From Erwinia sp. ErVv1 (GTDB lineage: Bacteria > Pseudomonadota > Gammaproteobacteria > Enterobacterales > Enterobacteriaceae), in contig NZ_CDPK01000012.1 of NCBI RefSeq assembly GCF_900068895.1, positions 72,405-125,337 on the forward strand: DNA of 52,933 nt, in the 5' to 3' direction. The notes beneath the pieces are model-generated. The model was not told the DNA's origin and did not search any database. It was given only the letters and a program-made list of their open reading frames with translations. A program made the translations under genes and the position numbers. Positions 1 through 9,362 of this stretch are shown piece after piece (the first letter of the stretch is position 1; each line of letters starts with the position of its first letter).

Positions 1-1590
1 CGCCTGCTGGTTTGCCAGGTTCACCCCCCCCTCGCCGCTGTAGTTCAGCATTGACGAGGTGCCCTTTAGCGAATCAAAGGCCAACAGGCCCTTATTGAGC
101 GTGGCACCGGCGGTGATATGCTGCAGTGCGCTACCTGCCGGGTGGTCAGACGGCCCGCGCACGCGATCGCTGCTGCGCTCTACCGCACGCTGGATCATCT
201 GCTGAAAATTAAGCCCCGCCATCTGCGCATCCGACAGGCTGACGTCCGCCCTGCCCTGCCAGTCGTGCCGGAACGAACGCACTGACAGGCCTGTGCCGCT
301 GAAATTCCCGGTCAGGCTGAGGTTTCCACTCAGCGATGCCGGAAGGTCAAACGCCTGCAACAGTGGCGCCACGGGAATATCACTGAATACCGGCTGAAAG
401 GCGATAGCCGACACGGCATTTGATACATCTATGCGCCCCGGAAGCGAGAACTCACCCTGACCAACCTTGCCGCGCAGGGTAGTGAGATTCAGGATGCCCT
501 GCTGACTGGCCGCATTAACCTGCACCTGTGCCAGATCCATCCCGCGCCAGCGCATTTTGTCGACGGTGAGCGTAATGCTGCCGTCCAGCGCATTTAACGG
601 TGAATCGGCATTACTCCGCTGGGCGGGCTGGGCAATAACCGGTCCGGGAGCGGCGCGCTGGGCCTGTATGCCCTGGCTGCCGTTACTGCCATTAAGCGTC
701 AGCCCCAGCAGGGAATCCATATTCAGCGAGGGAGAATGTAGATTAATATCGAGCTTTGGACGTTCGGCCAGCGTGCCGCTGACGCTTCCCGTCAGCTGAC
801 TGTCGTTCGCCTGCAGCGAAAGGTTTTTCAGGCTGAACGCCTGGCTGTCACCCTGCCAGCTCAGCTGCATATTTGCCTGGCCCTTCACGCCGCGGGTCGG
901 CAAATCCGCGCCGGTGAGCTGGTAGTCAAGCTGATTAATGGTCGCTGAGAACTGCCGGGGATAGCGGCTCATATCCGTATCCGCGTTAACATGCACCAGC
1001 AGTTCGCGCTGATCGCGACTGATGCGACTGCTCAGGTCCAGATGTGCCTGTTTTTGCCTGTTCTGGGAGAGCTGTAAATTCAGATCGCGGAAATTAATTT
1101 GCTCGCCATTGCTTTGCTGCCAGATCAGCAGGCTGTCCGCCATGCGCAGTTCGTCAATATCAAACTTCCATCCCCGGCTGGTTTCCGGCGGACGGCTGTC
1201 CCTGGGCGCCATCGGCGTATTCGCGGGCTGCTGGCTGTCGCTGTCGGGCGTCATACGGATAACCGCGCCTTTCAGCATCACCTGCTTAACCGATAGCTGG
1301 TGAGAGAGAAGAGGGAGAAGGTGCACGTCCAGACGCATATTTTCCGCGCTGAGCACCGGCTGTACGGCCCCGGGCGCAGTCAGGCTCATCGGCCCCGACA
1401 GAATGCTTAGCTGTGGCCAGACGTGCCAGCGCAGATCGCCATTCAGTGCCAGCCGGTAGCCGCTACGCTGTTCCACCTGACTGGTCATATAGGTGCGAAA
1501 GTCGTTAGGATTGATCAGCAATACCAGCGCAGTCATTCCGGCTACTATCACCACCAGCAAAATGGCCAGCGTGGTAATGAATCTTTTCAT
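1..1590 (-). CDS. asmA: AsmA family outer-membrane assembly protein (partial, C-terminus outside window)
   Basis: The reading frame is open from an ATG at 1590 down to base 1, giving the first 530 residues of a protein that is about 617 residues in E. coli. The N-terminus has a short basic stretch (MKRF) and one hydrophobic segment at about residues 4-26, then the family-typical LLINPNDFR motif. The rest is the long beta-rich AsmA domain, rich in Ser/Asn/Gln. Family knowledge: AsmA-like proteins are inner-membrane-anchored periplasmic proteins with a role in lipid transport to, or assembly of, the outer membrane. It lies 23 bp downstream of dcd, as in E. coli, and is probably co-transcribed with it. 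The stop codon is not in the window. Confidence 0.93.
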   Translation of the reverse strand, partial: MKRFITTLAILLVVIVAGMTALVLLINPNDFRTYMTSQVEQRSGYRLALNGDLRWHVWPQLSILSGPMSLTAPGAVQPVLSAENMRLDVHLLPLLSHQLSVKQVMLKGAVIRMTPDSDSQQPANTPMAPRDSRPPETSRGWKFDIDELRMADSLLIWQQSNGEQINFRDLNLQLSQNRQKQAHLDLSSRISRDQRELLVHVNADTDMSRYPRQFSATINQLDYQLTGADLPTRGVKGQANMQLSWQGDSQAFSLKNLSLQANDSQLTGSVSGTLAERPKLDINLHSPSLNMDSLLGLTLNGSNGSQGIQAQRAAPGPVIAQPAQRSNADSPLNALDGSITLTVDKMRWRGMDLAQVQVNAASQQGILNLTTLRGKVGQGEFSLPGRIDVSNAVSAIAFQPVFSDIPVAPLLQAFDLPASLSGNLSLTGNFSGTGLSVRSFRHDWQGRADVSLSDAQMAGLNFQQMIQRAVERSSDRVRGPSDHPAGSALQHITAGATLNKGLLAFDSLKGTSSMLNYSGEGGVNLANQQA

Positions 1591-1613
1591 GCCTTCCCCT
1601 CAGTGCCTGAGAC

Positions 1614-2195
1614 TTAATCTTTGTCGATACGGCTGGCATCAGCGCCCTGCTGACCCTTATATTTCGCGTCCTGCCGACGGTTATAGGGTCGGGCAGCCGG
1701 TCCTGAAAGCGGTTCAAAACTCAGTGCGCCAATCAGCATACCCGGACGTAGCGCCAGAGGCAGCTTACCTGAATTATAGAACTCAAGCACGATACGTCCC
1801 TGCCAGCCGGGATCGATACGGTGCGCCGTCACGTGCACCATCAGGCCGAGGCGCGCCAGCGAGGAGCGGCCATCCAGCCAGCCGACCAGGTTATCCGGCA
1901 GGGTCACGGACTCAAGCGTGACCGCCAGCGCCAGCTCGCCGGGATGAAGATAGAAAGCTTCGCCTTCCGGCAGCACGATCTCATCGCTCATGACGCGATC
2001 CAGCGCGGCACTCACCTCATCCTTCGGGCCGCTCAGATCAATAAAGGCGGCCGTGTGTCCACGAAAGGTTCGAAACTGGTTGCCCAGGCGCACATCCACG
2101 GTGGCTCCGTTAATGCGTTCAACCGGTGGGCGCGGCGCAATGTCGAGCTGCCCGCTGTCGAGCCAGGCTTCAATGTCGCTGTCGCATAATCTCAT
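1614..2195 (-). CDS. dcd: dCTP deaminase
   Basis: Converts dCTP to dUTP plus ammonia, the main source of dUMP for thymidylate synthesis in enterobacteria; cytoplasmic. The ATG at 2195 gives 193 residues, the E. coli length, beginning [13 protein letters not shown]. An upstream extension to 2288 is open but has no family counterpart, so I reject it. The conserved GRSSLARLG segment (substrate/active-site loop) and the HRIDPGW segment are intact, as is the C-terminal RPYNRR...ASRIDKD tail that closes over the nucleotide. It sits between udk and asmA, all on the minus strand, as in E. coli. Pyrimidine salvage (udk) and dCTP deamination are thus neighbours. Confidence 0.97.
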   Translation of the reverse strand: MRLCDSDIEAWLDSGQLDIAPRPPVERINGATVDVRLGNQFRTFRGHTAAFIDLSGPKDEVSAALDRVMSDEIVLPEGEAFYLHPGELALAVTLESVTLPDNLVGWLDGRSSLARLGLMVHVTAHRIDPGWQGRIVLEFYNSGKLPLALRPGMLIGALSFEPLSGPAARPYNRRQDAKYKGQQGADASRIDKD

Positions 2196-2312
2196 GGTGG
2201 CGTCTCCACTAGGTGTGAATGGGCTAAAACTGGCAGGAAGGCTGGGACAGGTGCGCTTCCTGCGCGTTGTGCCACCCGCGCCCTTCATCAGGCAGCGGGT
2301 GACCTTATCCTG

Positions 2313-2954
2313 CTATTCGAAGAACTGATTAATTTTGGCTTTCAGAATATCAATGGCGATACGGTTTTTACCCCCGCGCGGCACGATAATGTCGGCATAC
2401 TGCTTGGAAGGCTCAATAAATTGCAGGAACATTGGACGAACGGTTTTCTGGTACTGCGCCATGACCGAATCCATGGAGCGACCGCGTTCGTTAACGTCAC
2501 GCTTCATGCGGCGCATCAGACAGATATCCAGCGGCGTATCGACAAATATAGAGAAGTTCATCTCCTGGCGCAGTCGGGCGTCGGTCAGCAGCAGGATGCC
2601 TTCAAGGATAATGACCTTCTTTGGCTTAAGCTGGATGCACTGTTCGGTACGGGTATGCTCGACGTAGCTGTAAACCGGCAAATCGATCGCCTGCCCGGCC
2701 TTAAGCATCTGCAAATGCTGGAGCAGCAGGCTGTGATCCATAGCGCTGGGGTGATCGTAGTTGGTTTTCACCCGCTCATCCATGGTCAGATGGCTCTGGT
2801 CTTTGTAGTAAGCGTCCTCAGGGATCACACCAATATTTTCATCACCGACCCGGTCGCGGACTTCGCGATAGAGCGTACTGGCAATAAGACTTTTCCCGGA
2901 GGCAGATGCGCCGGCGATACCTACGATGACGCACTGATGCGACTTGTCAGTCAT
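2313..2954 (-). CDS. udk: Uridine/cytidine kinase
   Basis: Phosphorylates uridine and cytidine to UMP and CMP in pyrimidine salvage, with GTP or ATP as donor; cytoplasmic. The product has 213 residues, equal to E. coli Udk. The Walker A loop GASASGKS is at residues 15-22; the EDAYYKD segment and the [11 protein letters not shown] substrate loop follow. The kinase fold continues to the C-terminal INQFFE. The ATG at 2954 is the only start that matches the family. It lies 117 bp upstream of dcd on the same strand. Together with cdd at 37.65 kb it supplies pyrimidine salvage functions in this window. Confidence 0.97.
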   Translation of the reverse strand: MTDKSHQCVIVGIAGASASGKSLIASTLYREVRDRVGDENIGVIPEDAYYKDQSHLTMDERVKTNYDHPSAMDHSLLLQHLQMLKAGQAIDLPVYSYVEHTRTEQCIQLKPKKVIILEGILLLTDARLRQEMNFSIFVDTPLDICLMRRMKRDVNERGRSMDSVMAQYQKTVRPMFLQFIEPSKQYADIIVPRGGKNRIAIDILKAKINQFFE

Positions 2955-3240
2955 AAATTAAAGACCTGGTTACTGATTGTCAGAGACAATGGAGAGGAGG
3001 ATTTCGCGCGTAATTATAGGGATTTCGGGGGTTTGATGCCAGCGAAATGCGACATAACGCTTTTAAGACTTTCCCGTTATGCGCTAAAGAGGTTCACCGT
3101 TAGAATGACAATAGTGAGACAGGCTTCACAATTTTAGCCCGGTCATTGCGCCTGGCAAACGACAAATAAACAATGGATCACGACCAGACAGCCCCGGGTG
3201 AAAGCCCGTCTGCCCCGTAACACAATAAAAAGGAAATCAG

Positions 3241-3870
3241 GTGTCCTGGCATATTTTGCATTTTTTGACCTATTTCGGCGACAGCATGTTGCTTATCCCG
3301 ACCGCCGTCATCATGGCTATTTTGATTAACTGGAAAAACAGCGACCGTCGTGCGGTTTGGTACTGGGTGCTGGCTTTTTGTGCCGCTGGCGCAATTGTCA
3401 GCCTCTCTAAAATTGCCTTTCTCGGCTTTGGCATCGGCAGCGCACGCTATAACTTCACCGGATTCAGCGGCCACAGCGCCATGTCCGCGACGCTGTGGCC
3501 AGTAATGCTCTGGCTGCTGAGCGGCCGTCTGCCCCCACTCTGGCGAGGATTTGCGGTCGGCATCGGCTACCTTATCCCGCTAATGGTCGGCGCATCACGT
3601 CTGATCCTCAACTACCATTCCCATAGCGAAGTCTTCGCGGGGCTCATCCTGGGCTTTACGCTGAGTAGCGCCTTCCTGGTCAGCCAGCGCCATGCCCAGC
3701 TGAAGGGCTTTTCGACCGGTCAGCTCACTATTGCCCTGCTGCTGCCCCTGGTGCTGCTGGGCCACGGACGACTGGCGACAACGCAGCAGTTTCTGCAGCG
3801 CCTGTCGGTGCATATTGCCGGGATCGATCATGCCTGGACACGCGAAGAGTTGTTAAAAATGCGCCAGTAG
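3241..3870 (+). CDS. Phosphatase PAP2 family membrane protein
   Basis: A 209-residue protein with five or six hydrophobic segments. It carries the second and third PAP2 (acid phosphatase/lipid phosphatase) motifs: FSGHSA at about residues 76-81, matching the PSGH box, and SRLILNYHSHSE at about 120-131, matching the SRxxxxxHxxxD box with Glu in place of the usual final Asp. The classical KxxxxxxRP first motif is not obvious. The start is GTG at 3241, preceded by AAAGGA about 6 nt upstream; no ATG fits as well. A lipid or isoprenoid phosphate phosphatase of the inner membrane is likely, with substrate unknown. It lies divergent from udk and 138 bp ahead of the diguanylate cyclase. Confidence 0.8.
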   Translation: MSWHILHFLTYFGDSMLLIPTAVIMAILINWKNSDRRAVWYWVLAFCAAGAIVSLSKIAFLGFGIGSARYNFTGFSGHSAMSATLWPVMLWLLSGRLPPLWRGFAVGIGYLIPLMVGASRLILNYHSHSEVFAGLILGFTLSSAFLVSQRHAQLKGFSTGQLTIALLLPLVLLGHGRLATTQQFLQRLSVHIAGIDHAWTREELLKMRQ

Positions 3871-4008
3871 CAGGCAAGCCCGGCTAATCAATCGCCCGAA
3901 TAACGCACAGTTTTGAATTCTGGCAGGCATTCAGAAAGGGTTATGCTAGCATGTTCTGAGCAACGCTTAGTGCGCTGACGTGACCGTCTGTCCCCGCTGG
4001 AATAGTTA

Positions 4009-6615
4009 ATGACGACTCAGACTCCTTTACAGGCTAGCCCGACGGCTTTATCCCACGGGATGCTGGCGTTATCGCTTGGCGCACTCACCTTTTCGCTGGC
4101 AATATTCTGCCTGATGCTGATTAAACTCGGGGGACCTGTTTCGCCGCTGTGGTTCCCCACGGCGCTGATGACCATCGTCGTCTTCCGCCTTCCGTTAACC
4201 TCCCTGCCGCTGATCCTTTCCGCCTGCCTGGTCGGGCTGACAGGGGCGAACGCGATGATGGCGGGCCCCTCCCCGGAGGTCGTGACCTTTGCCCTGCTTA
4301 ATCTGCTTCAGGCTGCCTTCGGCGGGGCACTGCTGCGTCGTCTGATTGACCCCCTGGCACCGCTGGACACCTTGCTGAGTTGGGTAAAAATCGTGGCGTC
4401 AGTCGGTTTGCTGGCCCCGCTGCTGGGTGGGGTGGTTGCCACGCTGCTAATCAACGTCAGCGATCGTTCGAATCTGCACTTCTTTTCTACCTGGGTTATC
4501 TCAGAAATGATTGGCATGCTGGTGCTGGGGCCGGTCTGCCTGCTGTGGCGCAGCGACTATTTTCACAAAAACTTTAGCCAGCATGTGCTGCTGGAAACCC
4601 TCCTGACCCTGGTCGCTACGCTGCTGTTAAGCTATCTGGCTTTGCGTTATCTGCCGTGGCCGTTTACTTTTGTCATTGTTGTGCTGTTTTACAGCGCGGT
4701 ACGTCTGCCGCGCTTCGAAGCGTTTGTGGTCTTCCTGGCGACGCTGGCGATGATGTCCCTGATGCTAACGCTACATCTGCTCGATTTGCGCTCAAACAGC
4801 GGGTGGTTTACTACCCGTACCCCCTGGCTGCCCTTCCTGATGGCCATCATTCCCAGCCATATTATGACGCTGGTGATGCACTCTTTTCGCGAAGAGAGAA
4901 AGCACATTGTGGAGAGCGAAACCCGCTTTCGCCACGCCATGGAGTTTTCAAAAATTGGCATGGCGCTGCTCTCTCCGGAGGGGCAGTGGGTACAGGTCAA
5001 TAAATCGCTCTGTTCGCTGCTGGGCTATCAGGCGCACGAACTGTTGCAGCTCACCTTCCAGCAGATCACCCATCCCGAAGATGTCGAGGCCGATCTTGCC
5101 CACGCCCGGACGCTTCTACAGGGTGAAGTGGAGAGCTACAGCCTGGAAAAGCGTTATTACCATCGGAGCGGCAGGATTGTCTGGGCAAGGCTCGCCGTCT
5201 CGCTGGTGCGGGATAGCGAACGTCAGCCGCTCTATTTTATCTCGCAGATTGAAGATATCACCGAACTGAAAAAAACCGAGGCGATCAACCGTCGTCTGAT
5301 GCAGCGGATCACCCTGGCCAATGAGGCGGGCGGTATCGGCGTGTGGGACTGGAACCTGCGAACCGGCAGGATAAGCTGGGACAAACGGATGTGTGAGATT
5401 TATCAGCTGCCGGAAGATGCGCAGCCGACCTATGACACCTGGGCTGACATGCTGCTGCCTGCCGACCGGCAGATGGCCACGGACGCGTTCAACCTGGCCA
5501 CCCTGACGCCCGCGCCGCTGGATATTCACTTTCGCATCAACACCGCGTCGGGCATTCGCCATATTCGCAGTCAGTCGACGATGGTGCTGGACGAAAAGGG
5601 CCAGTTGGAAAGGATGCTGGGTATCAGTCAGGACATGACGACAATGCGCCTGCTGACCGATGCGCTCTACCAGGAGAAAGAGCGGATGCATATTACGCTG
5701 GATTCGATTGGCGAAGCGGTGATCAGCACCGATAAAGCGATGCGGGTAACCTTTATGAACCCGGTGGCGGAAAGTATGAGCGGCTGGACGCAGGAGAACG
5801 CGGCGGGTAAGCCGATCGGCGACATTCTGCGTATAACTCGTGGACACAGCGGCCCCGCCATGGAGATCCTGCTGCAGGGCGAACCGTCATGTGAAATTAC
5901 CCTGCCGGATATCGACAGGGAGCTGGTGTTGCATAACGCGGCCGGCACGCAGTATGAAATTCACTACACCATCACGCCGCTGAAAACTCAGGAAGGGGAG
6001 AGTATTGGCAGCGTACTGGTGATACAGGACGTCAGTGAGTCGCGGGAAATGATGCGCCGCCTGAGCCACAGCGCCTCACACGATATGCTGACCCGCCTGC
6101 CTAACCGCGTCAATTTTGAGCTTCAGCTCCAGCGACTGCTGCAATCGGCACGGGACAATCATCAGCAGCACGTATTGGTATTTATCGACCTCGATCGCTT
6201 TAAATCGGTGAACGACAGTGCAGGACACGCGGCCGGAGATGCCCTGCTGCGCGAGCTGGCAGGCGTCATGAGGCAACGGTTATGCAGTAGCGACATGCTG
6301 GCACGCCTGGGCGGTGACGAATTTGGCGTGCTGCTGGCCGACGTGACGCTGGAGGAGGCACGCGAGAGAATTTCCCGCACGGTGCTGGCGGTGAACGAAT
6401 ACCGCTTTATATGGCAGGGTCAGCGCTACCCGATTGGTGCCAGCGCGGGCATTACGCTGATCAATCGCCATAACTGCAACGACAGCGAGGTGATGGCGCA
6501 GGCCGATCTCGCCTGCTACAACGCCAAGCATAGCGGGCGCGGGCAGTTCTCAGTATACGGTTCCGCTCTGCTTAAGCATCTGAACCCCCTGCTCTCCCGC
6601 CGTGAAAACGAGTAG
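4009..6615 (+). CDS. dgcE: Diguanylate cyclase, MASE1-PAS-PAS-PAS-GGDEF (DgcE/YegE-type, no EAL domain)
   Basis: An 868-residue membrane enzyme predicted to make cyclic di-GMP from two GTP. Residues about 15-295 form the multi-helix MASE1 sensory membrane domain; PAS domains follow at about 303-425, 435-550 and 555-680; the GGDEF domain spans about 690-860, with an intact GGDEF signature at 768-772. It occupies the E. coli yegE position between udk and yegD. Two differences stand out. E. coli DgcE is about 1105 residues with a degenerate EAL domain; here the frame stops soon after GGDEF (RRENE, TAG at 6613). The inhibitory I-site RxxD reads CSSD (Cys759, Asp762), so product feedback through that site may be weak. 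alkA, which sits between yegE and yegD in E. coli, is absent. Confidence 0.9.
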   Translation: MTTQTPLQASPTALSHGMLALSLGALTFSLAIFCLMLIKLGGPVSPLWFPTALMTIVVFRLPLTSLPLILSACLVGLTGANAMMAGPSPEVVTFALLNLLQAAFGGALLRRLIDPLAPLDTLLSWVKIVASVGLLAPLLGGVVATLLINVSDRSNLHFFSTWVISEMIGMLVLGPVCLLWRSDYFHKNFSQHVLLETLLTLVATLLLSYLALRYLPWPFTFVIVVLFYSAVRLPRFEAFVVFLATLAMMSLMLTLHLLDLRSNSGWFTTRTPWLPFLMAIIPSHIMTLVMHSFREERKHIVESETRFRHAMEFSKIGMALLSPEGQWVQVNKSLCSLLGYQAHELLQLTFQQITHPEDVEADLAHARTLLQGEVESYSLEKRYYHRSGRIVWARLAVSLVRDSERQPLYFISQIEDITELKKTEAINRRLMQRITLANEAGGIGVWDWNLRTGRISWDKRMCEIYQLPEDAQPTYDTWADMLLPADRQMATDAFNLATLTPAPLDIHFRINTASGIRHIRSQSTMVLDEKGQLERMLGISQDMTTMRLLTDALYQEKERMHITLDSIGEAVISTDKAMRVTFMNPVAESMSGWTQENAAGKPIGDILRITRGHSGPAMEILLQGEPSCEITLPDIDRELVLHNAAGTQYEIHYTITPLKTQEGESIGSVLVIQDVSESREMMRRLSHSASHDMLTRLPNRVNFELQLQRLLQSARDNHQQHVLVFIDLDRFKSVNDSAGHAAGDALLRELAGVMRQRLCSSDMLARLGGDEFGVLLADVTLEEARERISRTVLAVNEYRFIWQGQRYPIGASAGITLINRHNCNDSEVMAQADLACYNAKHSGRGQFSVYGSALLKHLNPLLSRRENE

Positions 6616-6665
6616 CCCGACGCGCTCATCCCGCTCAGGTCAGGCGATTTAATCGCGCGGGGTTC

Positions 6666-6694
6666 TTGCTCTCCACGCGGCCCTGGGCTAAAGT
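6666..6694 (+). promoter_or_regulatory. Candidate sigma-70 promoter of yegD
   Basis: TTGCTC at 6666-6671 and TAAAGT at 6689-6694 are separated by exactly 17 bp, giving a predicted transcript start near 6701 and a leader of about 28 nt to the yegD ATG. This is pattern matching only; the GC-rich context makes chance matches less frequent but not negligible. Confidence 0.4.
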
Positions 6695-6728
6695 CCCCCC
6701 CTTTTTTCACCGCTCGCGGAGGGGACAT

Positions 6729-8081
6729 ATGTTTATCGGCTTTGATTACGGTACGGCAAACTGCTCGGTAGCCATCATGAACGAGGGCGCACCCGAACTG
6801 CTGCCTCTGGAGCAGGGCTCGACCTTACTGCCCTCGATGCTGTGTGCACCGACCAGAGAGGCCGTCAGTGAGTGGCTTTTTCGTCATCATCAGGTGCCCA
6901 CGCCGGACGCGGAGAATCAGGCGATCCTGCGTCGCGCGGTGGCTTTAAATCGTGAAGAAGATATCGACGTCACCCCCGGCAGCGTGCAGTTCGGCCTCGC
7001 CTCGCTGGCGCAGTATATGGAAGACCCCGAGGACGTCTGGTTTGTTAAATCCCCTAAGTCGTTCCTCGGCGCAAACGGACTTAAACCCCAGCAGGTCGCC
7101 TTTTTTGAAGATCTGGTGTGCGCCACGATGCTGCATATTCGCCAGAAGGCTGAACAACAGCTTAACGGCAGCGTCAGCCAGGCGGTGATTGGCCGCCCGA
7201 TCAACTTCCAGGGGTTAGGCGGCGATGAGGCCAACCGTCAGGCGCAGGGAATTCTGGCGCGAGCAGCCTCCCGCGCAGGCTTTAAGGACGTTGAGTTCCA
7301 GTATGAGCCCGTAGCGGCCGGGCTGGACTTTGAAGCGACCCTCACCGCCGAAACGCGCGTGCTGGTAGTGGATATTGGCGGCGGAACCACCGACTGCTCG
7401 ATGCTGCTGATGGGGCCCGAGTGGCATGACAAGGCGGATCGTAGCAGTAGCCTGCTGGGCCACAGCGGCTGCCGCGTCGGCGGAAACGACCTGGATATCA
7501 TGCTGGCATTCAAAGAGCTGATGCCGCTGCTGGGATTAGGTGGCTCGACCGTTAAAGGCATTAACCTGCCCGCCCTGCCCTGGTGGAATGCGGTGGCAAT
7601 CAATGATGTCCCGGCGCAAAGCGACTTCTACGCCACCGCCAGCCGCAGACAGCTCCAGGATTTGATCCGCGATGCCGCCGAGCCCGAAAAGGTGAAACGG
7701 TTATTAAAAGTCTGGCAGCAGCGGCTGGGCTATCGGCTGGTTCGCGCGGCGGAAGAGAGCAAAATCGCCCTGTCGGATCGCCAGCAGGTTGGCGCACCGC
7801 TGAGCTTTATTGAGGCATCCCTGGAGACGCTTATCAGCGTGGATGCGCTTCAGGCGGCCATATCTCAGCCGGTTGAGCGCATAAAGGAGCAGGTGAAACT
7901 GGCGTTAGCCGCCAGCGGCACCCGCCCGGATGTGGTGTTCCTCACCGGCGGCAGCGCGCGCTCGCCGGTGCTACGCCAGGCGCTAAGCGAACTGCTGCCT
8001 GACATCCCGCTGACCAGCGGCGATGACTTCGGCTCGGTCACCGCCGGACTGGCGCGCTGGGCGCAGGTGATGTTCCGCTAA
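6729..8081 (+). CDS. yegD: Hsp70-like molecular chaperone YegD
   Basis: A 450-residue actin-like ATPase of the Hsp70 superfamily, the same length as E. coli YegD. The phosphate-1 motif GFDYGTANCS is at residues 4-13, the phosphate-2 motif VVDIGGGTTDCS near 217-228, and a late adenosine-type motif FLTGGSARSP lies near the C-terminus. There is no substrate-binding domain of DnaK type, so its client and partner proteins are unknown. The ATG at 6729 is chosen because it is the family start and is preceded by GGAGGGG a few bases upstream; the open frame further 5' has no homologous counterpart. It follows dgcE by about 110 bp with its own candidate promoter. Confidence 0.93.
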   Translation: MFIGFDYGTANCSVAIMNEGAPELLPLEQGSTLLPSMLCAPTREAVSEWLFRHHQVPTPDAENQAILRRAVALNREEDIDVTPGSVQFGLASLAQYMEDPEDVWFVKSPKSFLGANGLKPQQVAFFEDLVCATMLHIRQKAEQQLNGSVSQAVIGRPINFQGLGGDEANRQAQGILARAASRAGFKDVEFQYEPVAAGLDFEATLTAETRVLVVDIGGGTTDCSMLLMGPEWHDKADRSSSLLGHSGCRVGGNDLDIMLAFKELMPLLGLGGSTVKGINLPALPWWNAVAINDVPAQSDFYATASRRQLQDLIRDAAEPEKVKRLLKVWQQRLGYRLVRAAEESKIALSDRQQVGAPLSFIEASLETLISVDALQAAISQPVERIKEQVKLALAASGTRPDVVFLTGGSARSPVLRQALSELLPDIPLTSGDDFGSVTAGLARWAQVMFR

Positions 8082-8116
8082 AGCCTTATGCCGCGCCAGC
8101 GAGGTTTAGCTAAGCC

Positions 8117-9085
8117 TTAAGCCTGACCGGCACTGGCGTCGGAGAGCGCACGCAGATCCGCGTCGCTCAGCTTAAGCGCGGCGGCTTTCGTTAGCTCGTC
8201 AAGCTGGGCCAGCGAGGTCACGCTAACAATCGGTGCCGTAATGCTGGGTCGGGCAATCTGCCATGCCAGCGCGACCTGCGTTGGCGTGGCGTTATTGCTT
8301 TCAGCCACCCTGTCGAGCGCCTTCAGGATGCTCAGCCCGCGTGGGTTGAGGTATTTCTGCACCACGCCGTCGCCGCGCGGGCTCTTACTGGCATCTTCCG
8401 GCCGGCGGTATTTACCGCTCAGAAAGCCGCTCGCCAGGGAATAATAGTTAATCACGCCCAGCCCGTTCTCGCTGGCGACCTTTTCCAGCCCGCTTTCATA
8501 CTCTTTGCGATCGTAAAGGTTATATTCCGGCTGGAGCGTTTCATAACGCGCCAGACCCTGCGCTTCGCTGACCTTTAACGCTTCCGCCAGCCGCTCTGCC
8601 GAATAGTTAGAAGCCCCTACTGCACGCACTTTGCCCTCTTTAATCAGCGCGTCAAAGGTCGCCAGCGTCTCCTGCAGCGGCGTGTCGCTGTCGTCGCGGT
8701 GGGCCTGATACAGATCGATAGTGTCGGTTTGCAAACGTCGCAGGGAATCTTCAATCGCCTGGCGAATGCGGGCCGGTGCCAGCCCGGTTTTTCCGTCACC
8801 CAGATCCATACCCACCTTGGTAGCCAGCACGATTTTATCGCGCTTGCCGCTCTGCTTCAGCCAGTTGCCGATAATGGTCTCCGACTCGCCGCCCTGGTTG
8901 CCGGGTGCCCAGCGCGAATACACATCAGCGGTATCGATGAAATACAGCCCTTTCTCAACCAGCGCATCCAGCAGTGAGAAGGAGGTTTTCTGGTCGATTG
9001 TCCAGCCGAAGACGTTGCCGCCGAAGGTGAGCGTGGGAACCTGAATGCCGGTGCGGCCTAATGAACGGTGCTCTATCTGACTCAT
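8117..9085 (-). CDS. Aldo/keto reductase
   Basis: A 322-residue NADPH-type oxidoreductase with the aldo/keto reductase barrel. It begins with the RSLGRTGIQVPTLTFGG strand and shows the catalytic tetrad context: FIDTADVYSR (Asp and Tyr), LATKVG (Lys) and YQAHRDD (His). Late motifs ALAWQIARP and SVTSLAQLDE match the cofactor-binding end of the family. Two adjacent ATGs (9088 and 9085) are possible; the second has better spacing (7 nt) from AGGAG. The substrate cannot be told from sequence. It sits convergent with yegD and divergent from mdtA, a position where E. coli has unrelated genes, so it is a lineage-specific neighbour. Confidence 0.88.
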   Translation of the reverse strand: MSQIEHRSLGRTGIQVPTLTFGGNVFGWTIDQKTSFSLLDALVEKGLYFIDTADVYSRWAPGNQGGESETIIGNWLKQSGKRDKIVLATKVGMDLGDGKTGLAPARIRQAIEDSLRRLQTDTIDLYQAHRDDSDTPLQETLATFDALIKEGKVRAVGASNYSAERLAEALKVSEAQGLARYETLQPEYNLYDRKEYESGLEKVASENGLGVINYYSLASGFLSGKYRRPEDASKSPRGDGVVQKYLNPRGLSILKALDRVAESNNATPTQVALAWQIARPSITAPIVSVTSLAQLDELTKAAALKLSDADLRALSDASAGQA

Positions 9086-9225
9086 CATGTCTCTCCTGAA
9101 ATGAATGATTTTCGCGTGCTAATTAGCGTAGCAAACATTGTCACGAGCGCGTGGTACATTTGTGGCATAACATTTTCACTTTATGAGTACTTAAGTTATC
9201 AGGCGCAATCGCGCATTACGTCGCT

Positions 9226-9243
9226 GACAATAAAGCAGAAAAA
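9226..9243 (-). promoter_or_regulatory. Candidate BaeR box upstream of mdtABCD-baeSR
   Basis: Read on the minus strand, the 18-mer TTTTTCTGCTTTATTGTC matches the published E. coli BaeR box (TTTTTCTCCATDATTGGC, recalled from the literature) at 15 of 18 positions. It lies 120 bp upstream of the mdtA start, in the only intergenic space ahead of the operon. This fits autoregulation of the operon by BaeR. The inverted orientation and the recalled consensus keep this at moderate confidence. Confidence 0.5.
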
Positions 9244-9362
9244 ATAGCCTTAATTCATATTTCATTCATTTTTACACCCTTTAAACTGGTTAAACTCACA
9301 GGCTTAAGGATCGCCGTTCGATCCAGAGGACACCCTATTGCTACCGGAGAGCGCTTAACAAC

